From assembly GCA_013054445.1 (NCBI GenBank), contig JAAMPI010000588.1:1-31192 (forward strand): a stretch of DNA of 31,192 nt, in the 5' to 3' direction. The position numbers and the translations under genes were made by a program. Each line of letters begins with the position of its first letter. Position 1 is the stretch's first letter. The notes under the pieces were generated by a model. The model was not told the DNA's origin, did not search any database, and worked only from the letters and a program-made list of their open reading frames with translations. The DNA is from Cudoniella acicularis. Its lineage: Eukaryota > Ascomycota > Leotiomycetes > Helotiales > Helotiaceae. Shown here piece by piece: positions 9,998-20,800 of the stretch.

Positions 9998-11443
9998 TTA
10001 TGGAGAGCGGAGCTCTGCAAAACCCATCGTTTCATCGTCATGATTATGATCAATATATTTCCCTTGAAAGAATACTTCGAAATAGTCAGCGCTTCCCTCC
10101 GTCCAATATACACCCAAAACATAAAACCACTCTCAGATCTCCAAGACTTTCAAGTAAAGGGAGGCTCCACATACCTTGTCCGATCAACCAAAACGGCCAT
10201 TCATCCGTACCATGAATACTTGCCGTACAGTTATCCCCCGTGCTATTCTGAACCAACTGGCTTGGCAGAACATTGAAAATCGTACTCATATGACTGACAG
10301 GGCTATGCGGGTCCCTGCTGGCTGCCGAAGCATTACTTATAGACGGGATACCAAAACCGAGAGTTGGTGGGTTAGAGCACGAGAAATAGCCATCGAGAGT
10401 AGTAGGAACGTCAGCTGTAGTGCTTGGATGCAGCACGGATTGGATACCTGCTGCATCGAAAAAGGCCTGTACTCCTTCCAAAGGTCTGGCTCCATCTTAG
10501 CACTACTTTGGATAGACAAGGGGGAAGGAATTTCAACTGACCCGAACATCACAGTCGTCCCACTATCAGTCCACATCAACTGATCCTTCAGGAGCACTTC
10601 CCCATCATACGCAACATCCATATAAGTACTCCATTCTCCCTCCGAAGGTACGGGGCTAACACTCAGTGGCCCCTCGAACCTCTCTTCGTCTACGTATCCG
10701 AAATACTGCATGCCAGTGTCATCCGTCTGGTATGCAATACCAAAGCGACATTCCTGGAGCTGGCCTTCTTCGCACAGATGCTGGAACCAAGAACTCGAGT
10801 TGATGGCTGATTGCGAGACGCCGGAGAAGCCGACCAAACCGTCGTTGGGGAAAGTTGGGGGGCTCAAGGGAACGGTGACAACGCCAAGTGGCATTTGGGC
10901 GATTGAGAGGAGAGTGTTATCTAGGGAGACGACATCCTTGTAGATTGGACCGTCAATCTGAAAATATGTTAACAAGTTGGGCTGTAGAAGAGGCAGTAGA
11001 TGCATACAGTTAATGTTCCGGAGCCGTCAGGATTTGTAGTCTCAAATGTAATCGTGAAATTATCATTCTCGTTTACACTGTTCTTGCTCGGTTCATAGAG
11101 TCCCGGGTTGAGATAGACATCGCAAGACCCCGTATCAACTAGCATGACAAGCTCATTTGAAGCTCCAACGGTGAAATTCGTGAACCAGAATCCCTGTCCA
11201 GAAGTCAGCAGCTGACCCGCTCACGAAATACGTAATAAAAAAAAANGGGGGGAGAGTGGGTGGCGATCGGACCTCTTCGTCGATTTCTCCAATCTGCGCG
11301 ACTCCTCGATGATGCGTTTTGGTAGGAGGAAGGACCGTTTGACCGTGTGTTTGTACTTTGCGGAAGGGGAGAGAGAAGGATTGGCCGAGGACGGCATATG
11401 GGATCCCAATGGCTAAGGCGCCGAGTAGAAGATGAGAGACCAT
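9998..11443 (-). CDS. Secreted pepsin-like aspartic protease (A1 family), five exons, apparently intact
   Basis: Acid endopeptidase expected to act outside the cell or at the cell surface. Inferred exons on the minus strand: 11443-11273, 11193-11008, 10957-10542, 10485-10175 and 10074-9998. The introns are 79, 50, 56 and 100 nt, and phases agree at every junction. The protein has 386 residues without a stop. It starts with a signal peptide (MVSHLLLGALAIGIPYAVLG) and a short propeptide. Catalytic Asp77 lies in VDTGSCDVY and Asp250 in WTDSGTTVMFG. The C-terminus has WLIGQ, GKYIDHN and DDETMGFAEL, typical of a fungal subgroup of this family. The residue after VDTGS is Cys instead of the usual Ser. 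Intron 1 contains an N at 11246 beside an A homopolymer and has a weak GTCCGA donor, so that junction is the least certain. The ATG at 11441-11443 is chosen because the signal peptide follows directly. Confidence 0.88.
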
Positions 11444-13216
11444 TCTTCTGTTTGTTTAGGACGGTACTTGTTCTTCGACAATTCGTTCAAGTTAGGAAAT
11501 ATCAAGATGTGGAGGGAAGAAAGAAAAATTAAACCAAATCCGGGGACGTAGCCTAGTTATAAATATAAAAACTGGGTTCCCCGCAGCATTCATATTTTCC
11601 TGCACCTGCAAGGTTGTTACATACTCGTAGTCTAGACAAATAAAATGCACACTTTCGCTTTGAAATTAATTACCAAATTACGGCACTAGGCGCTCCGCTC
11701 ACGTCAGCCAAAGCGAAGGGAACTAGTAACCAATAATTATAATTCGTGGTTGATTTGTACGATAATTATAAGGGTTCGTGGTCGTACTGTAATTAACCGG
11801 GATTTCAACCGGGGGGCATTTGTGCAGGGATTTCTGTTACTTTTAAATTTCTTCTTTTTCAGTAGGAAAAATTGTTTTCAACAGATCTTTATAGGAAAGA
11901 CCAGGATTGCATAGAAAAATCATATGATACAAGTGATGTCCGTGATAAGAGTAATACACGAGGCCCATTCGCGAACACTTTCTAAAAACAGGTTAGTAAT
12001 GTCTTAATGATTCGTAACAAGATTTGGCTAAACCAACACTTTTTAGTTACTATAATTACACGAACATCTAATTTCAAGAAGAGTTCTATCCTTAAACAAG
12101 AGTATAAAATTCTTCCCTAATCTATTATATAAATATAATAGAAGTATAGTGCCCGAGTTATCAAAAAGTGATCTGCAAGAACAATTTCGGCTGATACAAA
12201 AATTGGTCTCTAAGCAGGTTAGAGTCCCGATTCAGGGCCACTCCCTTCTATTTACGTGGGTTTACTACAAGAATTTAAAGCGGGATATCATACACGAATC
12301 TTCAAAACGTGTACTTATATTCGACAAAAATAAACTTAAGGCACTGAGAGGAATGGTTCAAAAATTCTAATTGCAGAGAGGCGACGAGTATCTCGCCGGA
12401 TGTTGGAGACAGAACCTCGTGCAGATTTATCTTGGTATCCAGGCGCCGCACATCGGGGCGCTGAGTCCTTACTCTGTCTGGAACACAAAACGCATCCCTA
12501 AATAAAGGGAGAATATAAGCATACGAAGTTACACGTTGAGGGCTGCGTGCACCTTGCTACGTACAGAATACCTCCCCTGTTTCAATCTCTTTGATCTAGA
12601 GACTTTCCATCGAGCCTTACTAATATAACTTCTATGTATGTTTATTGAGCTCGTATTTAAAAGTTATAGGCCTCAGGCTATATTTTGCTTGTTTTCTTTT
12701 TAATTAAAATTAAGAATTTATTTTTAAATAGAAAGAAAAAGTATATCATTCATATATAATAAAAGTCAAATTTAAATAGAAGACCGCACTCTGCTTCTTT
12801 TCGCGACTTGTCCTGAGCTATTATTTGCGGAGGGAAAATGGCGTAGAGTTAAATAGTAAAAATAAACTTATCCTGAGCAAATCAAGCTAAGCATGAGTTA
12901 GATATTTGCCCGCCCCCGCGCGGACACTGAGTATCATGTTATTTTTTGAATGTGATCGTACCTAGATCATGAGGCAGATGTCTGGGATGTGCCCAGCCCT
13001 AGTGTGGGATGAACAAACATCGGCATTTCCCGCGGAGCCTCGAGATCGTTGATGGGTTAACCTTTCGCTTCTGTCCGCTCGTCACCTCCTCCAAGCATTA
13101 TAATCTAGGATTTCACTTCATGACTTTGATCAGAATTTGTGGTTTTGACCTAAAATACATCATTTGACTCATTTCCGCCATTCGGAGAACTGCTCCGCGC
13201 AGACTACGCAGACCAC
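11444..13216. other. Intergenic, mostly AT-rich, no supported gene
   Basis: Includes the promoter side of the aspartic protease. An imperfect tandem duplication of about 32 bp lies at roughly 11732-11793; both copies contain ATAATTATA and TTCGTGGT. An open frame at 12149-12370 (73 codons, non-ATG start) has no recognisable family. From about 12640 to 12780 the DNA is strongly A/T with homopurine and homopyrimidine runs. No tRNA or other RNA gene was recognised. Confidence 0.4.
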
Positions 13217-13848
13217 ATAGATCCTCTCACAACTTTGAGCCTGGCATCGAATATTGTTCAGCTTATCACGTTTACTAGTGATCTCGTCTCCAAAAGCTAC
13301 GAGATCTACAAATCGGTGGATGGAATCCTAGTTGAGAATCTCGAGCTTGAGACGATCACCACTACTCTTCACGAGTTCAGCAAACTCGTGCAATTTCCGG
13401 GTCACGGATCGAGAAAATTAACAAAGAATGAGATATAGCTTTACGAAATTTGTCACGGCTGTGACGATATCGCAGAACAACTCTTGAGTGTTATTTGAGG
13501 ACTCAAGTCCAAGGCTCCAGCTACAAAATTCGATAGCTTTCGTCAAGCGCTGGATAGCATTTGGAAGGAAAAAGAGATCACAGCACTGGAGAAACGACTA
13601 GACCGGTACAGACACTAGCTAGATACCACGCTCCTAATATCCCTCAGAGAGCATCTTTAACAACTTTCTGGTAGGGGCTTAGGCGATGAGAAGCCTGGAA
13701 ATACGATACTTCGATCTAACGAGAATACCAAACAATGGCAAGCCAATATTATCGACTGCTTCCTTCGGGTTAATAGCCAGTTGCAGAACCTAGGCCGTTT
13801 CGAGCTGATTCGGGTAGGGGTGACGCATGAGTATGAGTGTTCAAGAAG
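13217..13848 (+). pseudogene. Decayed NLR/STAND-type N-terminal domain gene
   Basis: One frame reads DPLTTLSLASNIVQLITFTSD, then YEIYKSVDGILVENLELETI, CHGCDDIAEQLLSVI, FRQALDSIWKEKEITALEKRLDRYR and QWQANIIDCF. It resembles the helical N-terminal domain of fungal NACHT/NB-ARC/ankyrin proteins that detect nonself. The expected start codon before Asp-Pro-Leu reads ATA (13217-13219) instead of ATG. Four nonsense codons interrupt the frame (near 13436, 13496, 13617 and 13660). Each could come from CAG, CGA, CAG or CAA by one C-to-T change. A GTGAGC donor at 13849 and an acceptor at 13910 suggest a second exon, but the frame after it is unclear. No nucleotide-binding domain follows; the gene is truncated as well as mutated. 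Confidence 0.68.
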
Positions 13849-14109
13849 GTGAGCAGCATGGAAAGTCAGATCTTAGAGATCCACTTACCACACTTTGACA
13901 TAAAATTTAGAAAACAATTGCTTGGATGAATCGGGAAGATCAGGACCCGTGGATACTCTGCATCACATTCCTAATCCAGATTTTCGCGGGGTCTTTCCAA
14001 GCGAACACGCACATCCTCAAATCTTGATCACGCAATCAGTCATATAAAACCTGCCTATACTCTTTATTCTTTCAATATCCGCTATCGTAGTCGAGAATCA
14101 ACACAGCCT

Positions 14110-14538
14110 TCATTCCTCGTCCTGAAAAACAGCCTCCAACTTAAACCCATCAGGATCAAAAACAAACGCAGCATAATAATTCTTCCCATAATTCTCCCTC
14201 ACACCCGGCTCCCCATCACTCCTCCCCCCATTTCTCACAGCCGCCTCCCAGAACTCCCTCACAGCCTGTCTATTCGGTGCATTGAACGCAAGATGAGTTC
14301 CTGGGCCAGGAGAACGAGCTTCTTCACCCCGCTCGAAGATGTTGATTACTTCGCGATCGGAATCTAGACCGAATCCTAGGATCTTTCGAGTGGGGTCTTC
14401 GAAAACGATTTGCACACCGAATGGGGAGAGGAGCGCAGTGTAGAAGGTCTTGGAGGCTGTGTAGGATTTGACGCCGAATGAGACGTGGCCAAGGAGGCCA
14501 CGACGAGCGGGGTTGGTGCGATAATAATCAGCTGCCAT
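14110..14538 (-). CDS. VOC/glyoxalase-fold protein
   Basis: A clean 142-residue single-exon ORF. It has two beta-alpha-beta-beta-beta modules of the vicinal oxygen chelate superfamily: LLGHVSFGVKSY at the start of module 1, and GPGTHLAFNAP, then FVFDPDGFKLEAVF in module 2. Candidate metal ligands are His18, His82 and Glu135. Members bind a divalent metal and include glyoxalase I, extradiol dioxygenases and antibiotic-binding proteins; the substrate cannot be inferred here. The ATG at 14536-14538 is the first in frame; upstream extension is possible only from a TTG codon. It looks intact although it sits between two decayed recognition genes, which argues that it is still under selection. Confidence 0.85.
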   Translation of the reverse strand: MAADYYRTNPARRGLLGHVSFGVKSYTASKTFYTALLSPFGVQIVFEDPTRKILGFGLDSDREVINIFERGEEARSPGPGTHLAFNAPNRQAVREFWEAAVRNGGRSDGEPGVRENYGKNYYAAFVFDPDGFKLEAVFQDEE

Positions 14539-14889
14539 TACTGGACTTAGGGAAGTGCGAGAAACGATTTTCAATTATGCTTATGGCTAGAACTCATGCC
14601 ACAACTAACAATTCGTCGATAAAGGGTGTCGTGGTAATTATTTGCGAAGGGGTGGGTACTTTTGACATGGCGCAATGCGGCTGCACCCCGCATGACTATG
14701 GCATGTGTTTGCTTTTAGAAAGGCAATACAAAGTATGATTAAAAAGAGGTGTACGAAACTACCAAGGGATAAAAAACATAGGGAAGCTTTTCAGCTAGGT
14801 TTTTTTTTAAATTACATTAATATGATTATATAGATCATAAAAATTTGTAATAATTTGTATAAATTAATGCAAAAATTCAAAAGTTGTTG
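14539..14889. other. Intergenic: promoter side of the VOC gene
   Basis: No supported gene. The part from about 14795 to 14880 is strongly A/T-rich. The upstream promoter of the minus-strand VOC gene should lie here. Confidence 0.4.
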
Positions 14890-15798
14890 CGGGAAGCTTT
14901 GCACATCGGGTCCCGTAGCCTCCTACGCTGTATATAACCGGACCTCGACTCCGGCTCACATGTCGACCAAGATGCTGGGTGCCCTAACTCCAGGGATCGT
15001 CCGGAATTGAAGATCTCGTACTTGTACCTGAATGAAATCAAGGAACAGGTCGACCCTAAATAGCCGCTGTGGAATCGCATCGCCCATATCTGTGCTCATG
15101 CCAAGCTCCGCCAGTGCAACAATGAGAGGTGTGGCAGAAACAGACAGGAGATCGAGAAATATATTCCTTTATGTGGCTGGTCGCGTTTGAGGGAATAGGC
15201 TCTACTGCTTATTTCCTGCCAGGCCTCACTCACTGCCGAACAGAAAGAGACGCGACCCTATTTCTGCATCTCCAAGGTCGCCGGCACGTGCTTCTGGACA
15301 GTAGACAATGTGAATGCCCTCGACAAAGAATTCCCAGACTACGTCGCTACTAGGGCGGGGACCAAAGTTCCCCTGGATCTGTTTGGGATTGGCGAGATCA
15401 TATACTAGATGCTCGCCATTCAGACTCACCTAGGTCTTTCGCAAGTTATTGAGGGCTGGTGGAGGCCTGCATTCCTGCCCCCACTTGTTACCGAGATAGC
15501 TGTCAAGTATCCATTGCTAAGGCATACGGGCCATGAGAAATGCACTCCAGCATTCTGCAGATTCAGCGCCCTGGACAGCAGCAAGGTTCAGCAACTCCAC
15601 AAGTGCGAGGAAACAGCTGAGGGGAGAACCAAGTGCGGACAGGGAATGCTCAAGTTCGACGCCGAGTTGCTCAACGAGTCGATCAAGAACGACGGCCGTA
15701 CTGTTTGGTCTACCTCGGAGCCGTTTCATGTCTCCCAAGATAGACCTTACGTGGCAATCTCTCATGTCTGGTCGGACGGAACTGGTACTGGTGCTGGA
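14890..15798 (+). pseudogene. HET-domain gene, 5' half (broken)
   Basis: This is the N-terminal half of a HET (heterokaryon incompatibility) protein. The main frame runs from about 14990 and includes LYLNEIKEQVDPK, IEKYIPLCGWSRL, ETRPYFCISKVAGTCFWTVD, IEGWWRPAFLPPLVTEI and KCTPAFCRFSALDSSKVQQL. It ends in the opening HET motif YVAISHVWSDGTGTG. Nonsense codons lie at 15061, 15196 and 15406. The extreme N-terminus (CTSGPVASYAVYNR and following, about 14900-14990) is in a different frame, so there is at least one frameshift. Similarity stops at about 15798. The missing continuation lies on the opposite strand directly downstream. HET proteins trigger cell death after fusion of unlike strains. 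Confidence 0.8.
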
Positions 15799-15807
15799 CG
15801 GCTTCGA

Positions 15808-16725
15808 TCAGCTAGCCGCCTTTGTTGGAAACCTGGTCATGAGCATGTCCGGCTGGTCTCCCTCATTTCCAATCTTAAATCTGTCGAAGCCGAATCGAGA
15901 ATCATGCGAACCCGGATCTGGAGGAGCTGACTCATGTATGCTCCCTACAAATCTGCAGTTTATGAAATATCCGTCTTGGTCCTCTCTTTCCATGGGAATG
16001 ACGAGCAGACCTAGCCCGTGGTTCCTATTGTTATCTCTCAGGAGTACACAATAAGGCCAATGCCTGACGGCGTCCCTAATTTTCATAATGACCGACGTGA
16101 GGGTGGAATTGGGCAAGAGGCGACCTAGGACGCTGTCCTCTTTCTCCAGAGGCCGGAAGTGCCATGAGCCAGCAAAAACACCGTTTTTGTCGACGTTACG
16201 TATCTGCTGTCGAAGTCGACGTACGATGGAAGACGCCACCCGGTGAGCACGTGTGCATCGGCTGGGGTCTTGTGCCAGTATATCGCTGTCGAGATCCTTG
16301 ACCACTGGCTCCCCATCACGCCCTTTGTACAAAACCTTGATCCTTTTTGACATGATAAGCTCGAGAGCCGTCCATCCCCGCGTAAACCAACGAGAGAAAA
16401 TGAGGGCCAGACACGGACTACCATCGTTGGCCCATTCGAAATCGAGCAGGTACTGGTCATGGAGAACCACATACTCGGCATCAAAATAGTTTCTGTGCAT
16501 GCTGTTGACGGCTCTCCGTCAGGCCTTCGGCTCCGTTGGAATCGATATCGTGTCCCACCAGATAGCCTCGCGGCCGAGCCTTCCTGCAACACTGGCCAAG
16601 TACCTGTAAAGGCATGGATTAACCAAGCCAACTTCCTGGAGTCGGTGAAAGGCTATAAATGGCTCTAGGGAAAGCTTTGGATCGGGGACCACCGATTCAC
16701 CGGACAACTTTTGGTGGTACGGCAT
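15808..16725 (-). pseudogene. HET-domain gene, 3' half, on the opposite strand
   Basis: A single minus-strand frame of 306 codons is open except for one TGA at 16519-16521, which could derive from CGA. It contains the rest of the HET domain missing from the plus-strand half: VNPCLYRYLASVAGRLG, EAIWWDTISIPTEPKA, MHRNYFDAEYVVLHDQYLL and RWFTRGWTALELIMSKRIKV. A C-terminal region follows (DLDSDILAQDPSRCTRAH onward) and a natural-looking end. The first 30 codons or so from 16725 do not look like HET and may be foreign. The two halves meet tail-to-tail with about 10 bp between them. This fits an inversion of roughly 0.85 kb inside one gene. Confidence 0.82.
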
Positions 16726-17640
16726 GTTGCAAAGTCTGGAGCATATGAAGGGTTTCCCGTGGACTATTTCGACGATAGATAATGCGGGTTTCTATTTTTA
16801 GCCCTGGCTGAAGCTTGAGGCTACCTTCTATTTTAATCTTGACCCCGGAGTTATAAAAAGTTAGAAAAGTTTTGATTTTAAAATGTCACCCAAATCCTAC
16901 TGTTCTATTTCTAATCGTTACACGAGTGCGCAGCCTAGATTCGTGCCCCCTTTTTACCGTCCCCACCTCTCACTTAGGACTTAGTATCTAATTAGTATAC
17001 GAAAATACGCCAGATGTATACTTAATATACTCCCCTGAAGTAATGAAGTATAATATTAGAAACCTGTTTATTAAAAAGGTTTTTTTTTTTCTTCCTCTTA
17101 TACTAATCTAGCTAAGTGCTATATAGGGTATCTATATATATTATGTCCTTAAGAAAACTAGTAACTAGAATAAAAACCTAAGATCTATTTATCTTCTTTA
17201 TCCTCCTTAGTTCCCTTGTGGCTAATAGTACCGTTTTCCTACCTATTAGGGGCTACCTAATCGTAGAGAAGTGAGCCTACTAGAGAGAATTGTCAGAGTC
17301 TCCCAGACTATATTACCTACTTATATACCTGTTTTAAGCACCTTTCTAAGGCTAGTAATTAGTCGAGGTCTAGGCGTCCCTCGCTTCGGAGTAGGTACCT
17401 ATAGTACGCCTCTCTTTGTGATGCGATAGCGTCGGAGGTCCGCTACTGTTTGGCGAAGCCACGTGATAGTCACGCGACTAGTCACGCGGCCCGGNTACNG
17501 ACNTCGGCNNCAGCGTAGNTNNAGNGCATTCTTGCCTTATATAGCGTGCTAAGCGTATTCNCCCTACGGGNGAATACTATNGTCTTTTGGCCNAGCGGGC
17601 AGTGCGATCTAGAGCTTAGCGATCNATGTCACAAGNCTTT
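16726..17640. other. Intergenic and unresolved repeat sequence with ambiguous bases
   Basis: No gene is supported. From about 17090 the sequence becomes repeat-like and CpA-poor. At 17460-17490 there is CACGTG and GTCACGCG-type sequence resembling an LTR U3. About 15 N bases are scattered between 17495 and 17636, so this part is of low quality or a collapsed repeat. Confidence 0.45.
17495..17636. other. Low-quality stretch with scattered N bases
   Basis: Single and double N calls are scattered over about 140 bases of repeat-like DNA. This pattern is more typical of conflicting reads from a collapsed repeat than of a scaffold gap. No feature in this interval should be trusted at base level. 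Confidence 0.85.
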
Positions 17641-17860
17641 TAAAAGATAATTATAGCTAAGAAAGTAGCTGTGACAGCAGCGGTCAGAATAGCTTTTACT
17701 AGTGCGCTAGCGGGCTAAAAAGGCACTAGAATTGATCGGAATCAATTCTGCTATTCTACTATATATACAGGTCCAGCTGGCCGCACTAACCACGTGCCCC
17801 TACACGTGGCCGACACACCAGATCTGTAATAGTAGCTTTATATATATATATACTTAGCCT
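17640..17860. repeat. LTR-like segment, family unresolved
   Basis: A segment starting near 17668 with TGTGACAGCAGC has two CACGTG boxes (17791-17796 and 17803-17808) and a TATATATA stretch, resembling a retroelement LTR or its promoter. It does not match the LTR-like sequence at the other end of the copia element (21120-21494), so it probably belongs to a different insertion. Neither a second copy nor target-site duplications were found. Confidence 0.4.
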
Positions 17861-20800
17861 TAAATACTAAATTCTATTAAAGTAAGTATCTTTTCTTGTT
17901 TTATTAAGTCTTTTTATCTTAAATTATATTATTTTAGTTAATATTTAAACTAATATTCTTTTCGTTTATAAGAATTATCTTATATAAAGGTTTCTTTTTT
18001 ATTCTAGCTTTTGTCTTACGCTTTTTATTTTATATAACTATATTAAGATAGAGAATTATTATTTAATTAAGTCTATCTATATAAGTTTAGCTTAAGAATA
18101 GAAGTGCTTTCTAGGGTTAGAAGTTATATTTTTCTATTATTTTTTAAGTTATATAAAGAGTTCTTTTTATATTCTTTTTCGATTTTAGTATTTATAATAA
18201 TTATTATTTCTTTATCTTCTTTAATCTCTATAATCTAACTTATAATAGATAGGATTTTAGCTACTTTTAATAAGATAATAACTTTTTCTTTTTTATATAA
18301 AGATTTAAAGAACTTTATTTTATTAAACTTTATATTTTATATAGCTATAATTTTATTAAGTTTTAAAATCTAGATTCTAAAGATATTTATAGATTTATAG
18401 CTAGCTATATAGCCTATATCTATTTAAGGTTTCTATTTATCTAGCTTTAGTTAATCTTAGATAAATATATACGCTTAATATCTATATAGAATAAGATAAG
18501 AGAAGAGTAGAGTTAGATTCTTAATTTAAAGAGTTTCTTTAAAGACTTAAAATAATAATTTAAAGTTAAGACTTTTTATAAAAGACTAATTAATTAGGTA
18601 TACTATTATTTTATATAACTCTAGCTAGAGAGAATCTAGAAGTCCTAACTCTTCTTTTAAACTTTAAGCTTATATAATAATATTTCTCTTTAATCTTTTA
18701 ATATTTCTATTTAGCTTAGGTGTTCTTAATCGTAATAGCTTAATTATAAGTCTATTCTCGCTTATCTAATTATTAAAATTATTTTTAAAAGAAGTCTTAT
18801 TATCTATATAAATTATTTTAACTATAAATCTCTAGTTTTATATAAAAGAGATAATATCTTTTAAGATAGCTAAAACTAAATATTGTTTTTTATTTAAAAG
18901 ATAATATATATTATTTATCTAAATAAGATTAAAATAAATTCTTTTATATAGCTTAAATACTTTATCTCTTAGCCTTCTAAAGATTATTTTAGTTACTTTT
19001 ATATAATAATAAATCTTATAGTTTTTATTATATTCTATATTTATAAGTTTTATCTCTTAAGCTTCTTTTTTAAGATAAAAGACTACTTTATAGTTTAGAT
19101 AGCCTATCTATTTATACTAGTTATCTACTATTTTCTCTCTCTTTTTATATAGTTTATATAAAGTTAAAAAGGCTAATCTTAATATCTTTTAAGGTTTATA
19201 TTTAAGAATCTATTAGTTTATAATAATTAGAGTATTATAAAAGGTCTTTTCTTTATATATAAGTCGACTTCTTTTTATATTCTAATAGATATTCTTCTAA
19301 ATAAATAGTTAAAAAGAGGTAATATTTATATAGAATATTAAAACTAAGACTATATTCTAGAGTTTAATTATTTATATAGACTTCTCTTTCTTTATATTAA
19401 TCTCTATAATCTTATAGCCTTTAATTTTAAGAAAGCTATCTCTAATAATTAAGATATTATCTATTAAGCTATAATAAAAGTCTTTAAGTCTTATATAATT
19501 ATTATAAATATAGACTAAAGCCCTAGAATCTAAGATAATACTTCTAGATAGTTTATATAAGATATACTAATAGTCTTAAAAGGCTACTAGATATATAGCT
19601 ACTATAAACGTAGTTAGTTAAGGCTTATCTCTTTCTTTTAATTCGTTTATAAGTTTATTTTTAATCTTTTCTACTAGCTTTAGAAATTTCTTAAGCTTTT
19701 TATTAATCTTTTTTTTATATCTTTTTATCTTTTTTCTGTTATAGACCTAGTTCGACGCTAGGATAGATTAACTTAATAATAGTCGACTTAATAACTTGAT
19801 TCGACGCTCGTCGATTTAATAACTTGATAATAGCCTGTCCTTCTAATCGCTAGTCGATTTAATAAATTAACCGAATAACTCACTATCTAGGGGAGTCGCT
19901 TACGGACTACTTCGCTTACTAGCGCTATTTGTATAGTTAAACAGAGCTTCTCTCTCCGAGAGAACCTCTTCTTTTCTCCTTAGCTTAGTCTCTTCGATAA
20001 TATAGCACCTTCTTATAAATACGTCCCTACGTAACATCAGGGCCCTAGTGCTTTTATAGAGCTATAACATTTTCTAGTTCTTTATACGCTTATCCTTATT
20101 TAGGTAGAGATAGTTTTCTTAGAGTTCCTTTTTTCTATAGATATATTTTAGGTTAAATTTTAGTTTATCTAAGTCTTCTAGTTTATCTAAGCTCTTACCT
20201 AGAGTTAGAAGATCTATAGATCTAAGTACCTCTTATCTTATAATAAGTTATATATATATTACTCTTCGGAAGTCTTAGAAGTTTTATATAAGTATTTTAA
20301 AATTAGGATTTTCTCTTAAAATAAGTTTTATACTCTAGATATCTAAGAAACTAGAAACAACTAATAAGACTACTAAAATAAAGTTATATAAAGGCTTTAT
20401 TTCGTCTATATTAGGGATTTTATTATTTTTATACTTATCGTATAATACCTCTTATATAAGAAGCTATTTATCGAGGTCTATTTTTATTCTAGATTACTTT
20501 TAAACTTATTTTTAGGCGTCGATTAGTTCTTATTTCTATATAATATCTATAGAAGCTAGTTAGTTCTTAAGACGTTTAATTATCTTATATATAGTATTAT
20601 AGTTATATATATACTATAAGAAGTCTCTATTAGTCGTCTCCTAAATCTTAATATAGATCTTATTTAGAATATCTTATTATTAATAGTATTTCTTATAGTT
20701 ATATAAATAATCTTTTTAGGGAATCTAAAGTTCTTATTTCTCTTCTACTATAAGTTCTAAGTAGTTATATTTTTCTAGAGCTATATCTTATAGAGTTAGA

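Noticed and set aside
12149..12370. 73-codon open frame
   Set aside because: GTG start in AT-rich DNA; plausible composition but no family recognised and no supporting context.
15533..16054. 173-codon plus-strand ORF across the HET junction
   Set aside because: Its frame differs from the HET frame, and it crosses the inversion point.
16125..16631. 168-codon ORF overlapping the minus-strand HET half
   Set aside because: It is an alternative frame of the HET sequence; the HET frame has conserved motifs.
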